Positions 53,625 to 61,488 of a DNA stretch of 64,000 bases are shown piece after piece (within the stretch, counting starts at the first letter, position 1; each line of letters opens with the position of its first letter). Below the pieces are notes generated by a model. The model worked only from the letters and a program-made list of their open reading frames with translations, made no database searches and had not been told where the DNA came from. Source of the DNA: Candidatus Obscuribacter sp. (GTDB lineage: Bacteria > Cyanobacteriota > Vampirovibrionia > Obscuribacterales > Obscuribacteraceae); the NCBI GenBank assembly GCA_021772095.1, contig JADYXR010000032.1, positions 1 to 64,000 of the forward strand. The letters are read 5' to 3'. The position numbers and the translations under genes are program-made.

Positions 53625-56600
53625 ATGTCCGAATTATTCGACGCTCGTAGCCAGTCAGCAAATGACGACAAGGGAAACGGAGACGGTCAAAACGATCGCC
53701 CCAAAACTCTCAGCGAGCAGGTAATGAAAGAACTCTCTCAGCAAGTGGCGATGCGCCAGGAGTCTCGTACAGCAGAGCGCGCCAACCCCACGCCTGTTGA
53801 TTTGCTGGGTGAAGGGCTGTACTCAGCGGCTTACCAGGGCGTGCAAAGTCCGCTTATATCGCTTGGTCAGATTGGCGACAAACTGCTGAGTTCTGACGAC
53901 AAGAAGACGCAAATCGCAGATGCTCTCACCTATCTTGCTCCTCCGGAAGTCGAGGAATTCGGCACGCAGCGTTGGCACGCTCAAATGATTGGTGGCGGTG
54001 CCGGCATGATCTTGCCTTTCTTCGCGACGAAATCCGCGCTTTCAACATCGGGATTATCGTTTGCGGCCAAAACTGAGGCTACTGTGTTTGCATCATCGAA
54101 GTTGGCTTCTACTGCCAATGCCGGGCTAATTGCCGATGGTGCTATGACTGGTTTTACCTACGACTTTTTCTTAAGACCGGTCGAAGCTAAAGACAACGGA
54201 CGCTTCTGGACAGCGCGAACCGAGCACGGCGTTGCCGGTGCGGCGACGTTTGGAACGCTCACCGCCGGTAGTGTCGGACTGCGACATGCCAGCCGCTCGA
54301 TGGCGGCCTCGCTGGTGGAATCGCCGAAGGTGGCTCGTGTGGCTTACGACGCGGCGATGGGTGCACTGCCCGGTATTCCAGCGGGGATCGTCAACGCCGA
54401 AGTGAGCTCCAAGTTGTCGACAGGCAAATGGGCAACCAAAGAAGAAATTACTCAGGGCGCTTACACGATGTTTGTCGCAGGCGGCGTTTTAAGTGCCGCG
54501 CACACGCTGCAAGGTTCTGACGTGCCGCTTGGCGAAATCGCCCGCGCTTATCAATCACGCAAAGCAGCTGCCGGCAACCTGGAAGCGATGTTGGCGGAAC
54601 GCGCCAGCGCTGCCAAGACTGCGCCATCTGACGCTCCTGTCAGAGGCGATGCCGTAGTTCGGAACAGTGAAACCAGCACCGTATCTGGTGACACCAAATT
54701 GACCGGAAGAGGTAGCAGCGATCACTCCACACTAGCGGTTGCCGACGGTTTGCTCAAGCCTGGACGCGCGATGGCGAGCAAGGACGTCGAGAATATTGCG
54801 CAGCCAACCGAAGTGAAATTAGTTGTACCGAAGGAACATGTCGAGACGCTAAGAATTGGAGTAGATCTGGCGTTCAAAGCATCAGACGTGGATTGCACAC
54901 CGCGACAAGTGATGGAATTTTTCAAGTTCGCCCGAGGAGAAGGCGCGCCACTGAAACAATCCATGCTTGAAGTGGCAAAGCAGTATGCCAGCGAAGACCC
55001 GCGTATGATGACGCTGATCAGAGAAGCTTACATGCCGCCTGAGGGCATTGAAAATCGAGTAGTGCAGGGCGATATCACATTAAAAACCGGCGACGCAACC
55101 AACGAACAGTTCATGCGCTGGGGACAATTCATGCAGATCGTGCGAGAGATGCCGCAAGACACCGATGGTTATATTCGGTTTCGCCATGATGTATTCAGAT
55201 GGCTCAACGAAAATAGAGATCTCCACGATTGGGCGCAGCAATATGGAGAACAAAACAAATACAGTAAAATAGCCGGTCCACTCGATTATTATTTTGGAAC
55301 ATCCAATCTTTCCAGATTTGTCGCTGCCGATGCACCAGCGGTCACACCGGTAACTCAGCCGGCGGGCACAAAGAGTGTTGCTGACTCCGAGCCAGCCTTC
55401 AAGCCGCAGCCTGCAGTTGGCACACCGGAGTATCGGGCGTTATTTGATGTTGACGCACTGCCGACGATACCGGTCCATAAAGCCATACCTGACGCTCCTT
55501 CGTTCCCTCTTCCGCCTTCTATGCGGAATGCCGCCGGTGAGGCGCCCCTCGCTCGCACAGAGGTCAATCGTCCAGAACCTCCGGTAAGCATTTCCGAAAT
55601 CGCCGCCCAACCTACAATTGAAAAACCTGCGCCACCACGACCTAGAGCTTTCGATATAGACATGGCTGGTTTTGAGCACGGTGGTCCATCAAAACGGCGC
55701 ATCATCGCAAACTCGGTATCCGAGCACATCGGCATTATGACAACCAGTGAATTCGCTAAATGGCTCGATTATGTCTACGCCAAACCGGAAGGCAGCAACA
55801 CTCCTGGTGCTATGAATATCGGTCAAATGTTTATCAAACAAAAGGCTGCCCTTGCGCAGCCGGATGTAGTCGAGTCTTACTTGCGCTATCGCGGTTTAGA
55901 AGTGGCGCCTCGTGAAGGTGCCCACGAGATTCCGTTGGAACAAATTCGTCGCTTTTTAGGCAGCCCGCCCAAAACACCAGTTGGTGAGATGCCTGAGTGG
56001 ATGCAACAATACGTGGAAAGCCGCCTCGGACAGGCTAGTCAAAGCGCCGCTCCCGGAGCCACTCCGCACGCGATCTTCACCGATGCCGTGCCGCGTTGGC
56101 TGGCTGAGAACATCAAAGCGAAGTATGTCACGCCTGGTCGCTGGGAAGGCAATGCGCCGTCCTATTCGCCACTGTTGCCTAAGGTGATAGCCGAGTCGAT
56201 GGAAGCGGCGCGCCGCACGGAGCCGCCTCCTCAACCTCAAAAGGGACCACCGAAGAAAGAGTTTCGTGAGCCGGTCAACGACTTCAACATGAGAATGGAA
56301 CGATTGAATGAGGTCGCTAAAATCGACGATCCAGTCATTCGCGATCGGCTGTTCGAGCTGGGTTCGCAAGACCATGCCAATCTGCGCAACATCGTGCAAA
56401 AACTCGATCCGGCGAAAGGTTCACCTGAATACAAAGAACTGATGCGTTTAATTTTGCCGGAAGCAACGAAATTGTCGGACGTGAAAATGTTGCTTGATGC
56501 GATTTTCTTCGGCAACAAAGCTCATCGCAATGACGCCGGCAGCCAGCAAACTAAAGCGAACACGCAATTGGCGATGGCGTTATCGGAGCACATCGTTCCG

Positions 56601-57128
56601 CAATCGAATGAGAACTTTGGCAGAGTCAATCAAATAATAGGCGACATGATTACCGGCAAAATCCGCGATCCGAGACCGCCTATGGATGGTAAGGGCGGAC
56701 CGCGTGGAGGCAACGGCGGTCAGCGCGGCGACGGTCAGCGCGGCGATGGTCAGCGCAGAGACGAAGGCGGCTCACGGATGGGCGGTGCTCCACGTCAGTT
56801 TATGTCGTCTGCTGTGTCGGCTGCTGTTTCGCCAGTGGTGGGACTTCCGGAAGGTCGCGGCAATCGAGCCATCGTCGAAGCCGAAATCGCTCAAAAAGCG
56901 GCCAAAGCCGCAAGCGCTGAGATCGATGCGGCTCGCGAACTACAGATGATTGCATCAAGGAATGCGCTCGCTCTGGCGATGCAAATAGCCAATACCCATG
57001 AGGTCCAGTTGCAGGCGGCGCGTGCCCGTGTCGTCCGTGATCCATATCTGGAATCGCATTTGCAAGCGCCGGTAGCGCCAAAACCATCTACAAGCTCAGC
57101 TCCAAGATCGTCCCAAAGGCTCTTTTAG
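53625..57128 (+). CDS. Giant multi-domain protein of an unnamed family, tandem copy 1
   Basis: 1167 residues; no signal peptide and no ribosome-binding site. Domain A (about 55-312) is Gly/Ala/Ser-rich and hydrophobic (GGGAGMILPFFATKSAL, GFTYDFFLRPVEAKD, MGALPGIPAGIVNAE). Domain B (about 400-566) is helical (CTPRQVMEFFKFARGEGAPL, DVFRWLNENRDLHDWAQQYG, PLDYYFGTSNLSRF). A Pro-rich linker follows. Domain C (about 698-1019) is helical (EFAKWLDYVYAKP, MLLDAIFFGNKAHR, GKIRDPRPP). Then come three GQRGD-type repeats and Ala-rich helices. It is a tandem paralogue of the next gene and shares domain A layout with the 33889 protein. No known family is recognised. Domain A may insert into or line a membrane. 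Confidence 0.85.
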   Translation: MSELFDARSQSANDDKGNGDGQNDRPKTLSEQVMKELSQQVAMRQESRTAERANPTPVDLLGEGLYSAAYQGVQSPLISLGQIGDKLLSSDDKKTQIADALTYLAPPEVEEFGTQRWHAQMIGGGAGMILPFFATKSALSTSGLSFAAKTEATVFASSKLASTANAGLIADGAMTGFTYDFFLRPVEAKDNGRFWTARTEHGVAGAATFGTLTAGSVGLRHASRSMAASLVESPKVARVAYDAAMGALPGIPAGIVNAEVSSKLSTGKWATKEEITQGAYTMFVAGGVLSAAHTLQGSDVPLGEIARAYQSRKAAAGNLEAMLAERASAAKTAPSDAPVRGDAVVRNSETSTVSGDTKLTGRGSSDHSTLAVADGLLKPGRAMASKDVENIAQPTEVKLVVPKEHVETLRIGVDLAFKASDVDCTPRQVMEFFKFARGEGAPLKQSMLEVAKQYASEDPRMMTLIREAYMPPEGIENRVVQGDITLKTGDATNEQFMRWGQFMQIVREMPQDTDGYIRFRHDVFRWLNENRDLHDWAQQYGEQNKYSKIAGPLDYYFGTSNLSRFVAADAPAVTPVTQPAGTKSVADSEPAFKPQPAVGTPEYRALFDVDALPTIPVHKAIPDAPSFPLPPSMRNAAGEAPLARTEVNRPEPPVSISEIAAQPTIEKPAPPRPRAFDIDMAGFEHGGPSKRRIIANSVSEHIGIMTTSEFAKWLDYVYAKPEGSNTPGAMNIGQMFIKQKAALAQPDVVESYLRYRGLEVAPREGAHEIPLEQIRRFLGSPPKTPVGEMPEWMQQYVESRLGQASQSAAPGATPHAIFTDAVPRWLAENIKAKYVTPGRWEGNAPSYSPLLPKVIAESMEAARRTEPPPQPQKGPPKKEFREPVNDFNMRMERLNEVAKIDDPVIRDRLFELGSQDHANLRNIVQKLDPAKGSPEYKELMRLILPEATKLSDVKMLLDAIFFGNKAHRNDAGSQQTKANTQLAMALSEHIVPQSNENFGRVNQIIGDMITGKIRDPRPPMDGKGGPRGGNGGQRGDGQRGDGQRRDEGGSRMGGAPRQFMSSAVSAAVSPVVGLPEGRGNRAIVEAEIAQKAAKAASAEIDAARELQMIASRNALALAMQIANTHEVQLQAARARVVRDPYLESHLQAPVAPKPSTSSAPRSSQRLF
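56718..56762 (+). repeat. 15-bp coding repeats (GQRGD type)
   Basis: Three consecutive 15-bp units, ggtcagcgcggcgac and variants, encode GQRGD, GQRGD and GQRRD in the Gly/Arg-rich region following domain C of the first giant paralogue. Confidence 0.8.
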
Positions 57129-57181
57129 ATTAATTCTGAACGTTTAGTTCGACCAATCAAATTTAATGATTAATCCGGCGC

Positions 57182-57252
57182 CTGTGTGAAAACACAGACA
57201 TATCGGCGATGGGAGAACCACCATTGTAGGTATGGGGGTTTAATCGTAATCT
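57182..57252 (+). promoter_or_regulatory. Shared promoter/operator motif, copy C, with upstream hairpin
   Basis: A perfect hairpin, CTGTGT-GAAA-ACACAG (57182-57197), may end the preceding gene. TGGGAGAACCACCATTG follows at 57210-57226, matching copies A and B at 12-13 of 17 bases. TTGTAG (57224-57229) and TAATCT (57247-57252) have the same 17-nt spacing. GGTTTAATC again begins 27 nt after the motif start. Confidence 0.5.
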
Positions 57253-57297
57253 GAACTGACGATTCATACGTTTCTATTGAAATATTGAAAAAAACAA

Positions 57298-60200
57298 ATG
57301 CCGGAAACTAACGACGCACCATCAACAAGAAAAGCTGGCGACCTGGGCGTCGATCCTGCAAAGCAGGCAAGCGACGACGCGCTCAACGCGATCAATCGGC
57401 AGCTCCAGCTCACTCAAGATCTCAGAAAAGCTACACGCCCTGACCCGACGGTCGTCGATCTGGGTGGCGAACTGCTTCATTCGGCAGCCTATTCCGGACT
57501 GCAAGCGCCGGTCACATCGCTTGGACAAGTTGCAGATAACGTGCTTCACCGGATGGACGTTAAGTCTAACCTTGGCGAGACGCTCACGAAAATGCCGGCT
57601 CCGCAGCACGAAGATTTCGGCACCGCGCGCTGGCATGCGCAACAGATTGGTGGCGCCGGGGGCATGATTCTGCCTTTCTTCTTGACGAAAGGCGCATTGA
57701 AACAATCAGGATTATCTTTTGCGGCACGAACAGAAGTAGGCGTTATGGCTTCGTCGAGATTGGCTTCCACTGCCAATGCTGGACTGATCGCCGACGGTGC
57801 CCTCACTGGTTTTGCCTACGACTTTTTACTTCGTCCAGTCGAACAGAAGGACATGGATAAGTTCTGGACAGCTCGTACTCAACACGGTCTCACCGGTGCG
57901 GCAACCTTTGGAACGCTCACCGCCGGTAGTGTCGGTCTCAGACATGCCAGTCGCTCGATGGCTGCTTCGTTGGTCGAAGCTCCAAAAGCTGCTCGGGTTG
58001 CTTACGACGTCACAATGGGCGCCCTGCCCGGTATTCCAGCCGGTATCGTCAATGCTGAAGCCCACGCCAGGCTGTCCGAAGGACGCACTTCCAGTTGGGA
58101 AGAGCGCAAGCAAGGCGCTTACACAATGTTTATGGCTGGCGGTGCTCTCAGCGCCCTTCACACAATTCCAGGATCGGAAGTGCCGCTCGGCGATATCGCC
58201 AGAGCTTACGCCACGCGCAAAGCCGGCGTGAACAATTTATCTGAGATGTTGGCTGCGCGTGAGCGTGCCGGCACCACAGCAGCGCCTAATGTTGAAAAGC
58301 CTGCAACCATCACGGTGACCGGCGATAGCCAAATGACTGGTGGTCGTGCGGACAAAGCTGGAGCTGCCGACGCGGTCAAAGGAAATCTAAAACCCGGTCG
58401 GGGCATGGCTAGTGGCGACGTTGAAAAAGCCCCCGGAAGTTCAAAGCCCGTTGAAAGTGAAAAACCCGCCGGCACTGAAAAGCCTGTTGGTCCGGAGAAA
58501 ACCGCTGAAGCCCCTGCTGAAAAGGTGGCGCAACCGGTGGAAGCCGATTTCGTTGTACCAAAAGGTTTGGAAGCGACCTTCGAAAAGGGCGTCAACCTCG
58601 CCTTCAAGGCCTCCGATATTAATTGCACGCCGCAAGAAGTTGCTGAGTTCTTCAATTTTGCTCGCACTGAAGGCGCGCCATTGAAGGGTCAAATGGCAGA
58701 AGTTGCTAAGGCTTATGCTGATGATCCACGCATGATGACTCTGATCCGCGAAGCCTATTTGCCGCCTAAAGGTGTTGAGCACCGCGTCATCGAAGGCGAC
58801 ATCAAGTTGAAAACTCCAGGCGCAACGATGGATCAATTTGGACGTTGGTCCGAGTTTATGCAAATCGTTCGCGAGATGCCACAAGATGTTAATGGCTACG
58901 TCAATTTCCGGCACGATGTTTTCAGATGGCTCAATGAAAACAAAGACATGCACGATTGGGCAAGACAGTACGGCGAACAAAACAAATACAGTAAAGTAGC
59001 CGGACCACTAGACTATTATTTCGGCACCAGCAATCTTGCTCGCTTTGTCGACGTTGCTGACGCGCAAGCAGCAGCCAAGGCTCCAGGCGGCGAATCGAAA
59101 GCCACGGCCGACGGCAAACCTCCGGTAATTCGTTTGGACCTTACAGCTGCCGAAGCTCAACAAGGTCGGGCTGTCGATCCGGACGCTGCGCTAATGCCGA
59201 AGCTCGATCATGCAGTCGGCGGTAATCATGACATTAATGCCCTGCTTGCAGGAAAACCAGCCGGACCTGAAACCCGTGTAGCCGATCCATTATTGAGAAC
59301 TGAGACCGCTCCAGCTTCTGTACCAACTGAAGTGAGTATGGCGCAGAAAATGGCAGCCTTCGAAAAGGGCAATCCTCATCGTCACAAGATGGATGCCATG
59401 GCTCTTTCCGAAAATTTCGGACAAATGACCACAGAACAGTTTGCAAAATGGCTCGATTACGCGTACGCCAAACCAGCCGGTGCCACTACTGATGGTGCTA
59501 CGAATTTGCGTTCACTTTGGATCAATGGCAGAGACGCATTGCTCAGTCCTGAGGTTACGGAAGCCTACAAACAATATCGCGGTTTCGGTGAAGCACCAGC
59601 TGTAGGGCAACCGCCGGCGATACCACTTGAAGCGGTCAGGCAATTCCTCAGCGCACCAAAACCAACAGAAGCACAACCACTGCCGGAATGGCTCAACTTC
59701 TACGTTGAAGCCCGCGTCGAACAGGCGCAACAGAGTGCCAAGCCTGACGCCAAACCTCATGAAGTTCTCGATGCGGCATTGCCGCGCTGGCTGGTTGATG
59801 GACTCCGTCAACAGCACACCGTCGACGCAAAAATTGCAGGCGAACCACCAACCTACAAAAATACTTTGCCTCCTGAGCTGGCCCAGATGATGGAAGCCGC
59901 TCGCCTGACGCAACCGCCGAAAGAGGCTCGTCCAGGCGCTCGTCCGGAGCGTGAATTTAAAGCGCCGACTAATGATGCCGCTTTCCGGCTCGGCAAATTG
60001 AACGAAATTATGCAAGTCGAAGATCCGATCATTCGCGAGAATTTGTTGAGACTGGGAGCCGTCGATCACGCATCGTTGAGATCGATCATGGGCAAGCTTG
60101 ACCCTGAGCGCGCTGCGCCAGAGTATCAAGATCTGCTCAGAATGGTTTTGCCAAAGGCAGAAAACGCAAACGACGTCAAAGTTCTTCTCGATGCGATTTT

Positions 60201-61287
60201 CTTCGGCAACAAAAATCATCGCACCGATCGCGACAGCCAGCTCACCAAGCAGCATCAGCAGCTAGCGATGGCAGCAGCCGAACATATTGTTCCACAAGCC
60301 GATCCTAACTTTGGAAAAACTCAGCAAATGGTTGAGGATTTCATCAGTGGCAAGATTCGCGATCCAAGACCACCGCGTTTTGGGGAAGAACCCGCACGCG
60401 GTGGCGGTTTCGATCGCGGCGGCCGGGGTGGACCAGAGCAAAGAAGAGACGCCGGCGCCGGCCTGGTTGGCACAGCAAAGCCAGGTGGACCTGTGTCACC
60501 ACGCATTGCCGCGCCGCCTAGACCTCCGCAAGAACTGGTCGTCAAGGACACTGCGCCTGAGGCTGCACCGGTTGAAGTTCCACCAGTCAAAGTTGAAGCA
60601 CCACCTGTCCAACCACCTGCGCGTGTCGAAGCACCACCTCTTGAAGTCCCGCCTGCTGTCGAAGCGCCAGCTGCACGAGTTGAAGCTCCGGTCGAGCCGG
60701 CGCCACTGCGTGCAGAACCGCCAGTCGCCGAGCGCGTAGCTGAGCCTCCAGCGCAGACCGACCTCGCTCCTGTTCGTGTTGAACCTACTCCAGCCGAAGC
60801 CGCTCTTCTCAAAGCAGGAGATGCACCGGTAATCCAAGTCAAAGTTGAGCCGGTTACAAACCCGGATGGATCCGCTCGAGTACTGCCGGACAGAGTGGAA
60901 GCCACCGCCGGTGATGCCGGCAAAGTTGTAAACCGTGACGCGGGCGAGAAGCCTGCAGCGATGCCAGAGGCTCGCGATCTTTCAAGCCTTCGCAGTGGAC
61001 AAAAGATAAAAGTCGACGGCAAGAGCGCTAACTTTATCGCTATCGATCCGGTATCCGGCGATCCACTTGTTCGAATCGGCACACTGGCAGAGGGCAAAGA
61101 GACTTTCTTCACCACCAAGCAATTCAACAAGAATAAATTGCAAGAAGTAGCTAAAGATAATTCCACAGGTCAAAAAATCTTTCGTGACAAAGAAGGTAAG
61201 TTCTTCGAGGTTCGCGAGCACGGTCCTGGCTACATGGCTACCGAGCGTCCGGAATATCGGTTGGTCAAACCAGGCGAGATCAAATAA
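57298..61287 (+). CDS. Giant multi-domain protein of an unnamed family, tandem copy 2
   Basis: 1329 residues; start without a ribosome site. Domains A (about 48-310), B (about 418-585) and C (about 700-1025) match copy 1 along their whole length (GGAGGMILPFFLTKGAL, GALPGIPAGIVNAE, PLDYYFGTSNLARF, LLDAIFFGNKNHR). The linkers differ: a Glu/Pro/Lys-rich linker at about 370-415, and a long Pro/Glu/Ala/Val region (about 1060-1225, repeats like VEAPP). Copy 1 lacks its extra C-terminal domain (about 1230-1329), which holds SLRSGQKIKVDGKSANFIAID and YRLVKPGEIK. Stretches of about 29 identical bases with copy 1 (for example near 54250 and 57908) indicate duplication. Unknown function. Confidence 0.85.
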   Translation: MPETNDAPSTRKAGDLGVDPAKQASDDALNAINRQLQLTQDLRKATRPDPTVVDLGGELLHSAAYSGLQAPVTSLGQVADNVLHRMDVKSNLGETLTKMPAPQHEDFGTARWHAQQIGGAGGMILPFFLTKGALKQSGLSFAARTEVGVMASSRLASTANAGLIADGALTGFAYDFLLRPVEQKDMDKFWTARTQHGLTGAATFGTLTAGSVGLRHASRSMAASLVEAPKAARVAYDVTMGALPGIPAGIVNAEAHARLSEGRTSSWEERKQGAYTMFMAGGALSALHTIPGSEVPLGDIARAYATRKAGVNNLSEMLAARERAGTTAAPNVEKPATITVTGDSQMTGGRADKAGAADAVKGNLKPGRGMASGDVEKAPGSSKPVESEKPAGTEKPVGPEKTAEAPAEKVAQPVEADFVVPKGLEATFEKGVNLAFKASDINCTPQEVAEFFNFARTEGAPLKGQMAEVAKAYADDPRMMTLIREAYLPPKGVEHRVIEGDIKLKTPGATMDQFGRWSEFMQIVREMPQDVNGYVNFRHDVFRWLNENKDMHDWARQYGEQNKYSKVAGPLDYYFGTSNLARFVDVADAQAAAKAPGGESKATADGKPPVIRLDLTAAEAQQGRAVDPDAALMPKLDHAVGGNHDINALLAGKPAGPETRVADPLLRTETAPASVPTEVSMAQKMAAFEKGNPHRHKMDAMALSENFGQMTTEQFAKWLDYAYAKPAGATTDGATNLRSLWINGRDALLSPEVTEAYKQYRGFGEAPAVGQPPAIPLEAVRQFLSAPKPTEAQPLPEWLNFYVEARVEQAQQSAKPDAKPHEVLDAALPRWLVDGLRQQHTVDAKIAGEPPTYKNTLPPELAQMMEAARLTQPPKEARPGARPEREFKAPTNDAAFRLGKLNEIMQVEDPIIRENLLRLGAVDHASLRSIMGKLDPERAAPEYQDLLRMVLPKAENANDVKVLLDAIFFGNKNHRTDRDSQLTKQHQQLAMAAAEHIVPQADPNFGKTQQMVEDFISGKIRDPRPPRFGEEPARGGGFDRGGRGGPEQRRDAGAGLVGTAKPGGPVSPRIAAPPRPPQELVVKDTAPEAAPVEVPPVKVEAPPVQPPARVEAPPLEVPPAVEAPAARVEAPVEPAPLRAEPPVAERVAEPPAQTDLAPVRVEPTPAEAALLKAGDAPVIQVKVEPVTNPDGSARVLPDRVEATAGDAGKVVNRDAGEKPAAMPEARDLSSLRSGQKIKVDGKSANFIAIDPVSGDPLVRIGTLAEGKETFFTTKQFNKNKLQEVAKDNSTGQKIFRDKEGKFFEVREHGPGYMATERPEYRLVKPGEIK

Positions 61288-61488
61288 GCTTTCGCGATTG
61301 AAAAAAACTGGTGCTGCCGGGCTCGCCTGAAGCGCTTAAATGTTCGACTTGAATGTCGAACGGCATCTTGGAACGGCACTTTCCAGTAGCCTTTTTGAAG
61401 GCACGTTCATTAGCGACACAAAAACGAAGGTCGCATCTCACGAGCGCGTTGTGCGCATTGTCAGGTTTTGGACGCCAGTTTGCTGCGG

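Noticed and set aside
59512-61166. Antisense open frames of 247 and 281 residues inside the second giant paralogue
   Set aside because: They mirror the Pro/Glu/Ala repeats and conserved domains of the sense gene, which aligns to its paralogue over its full length.
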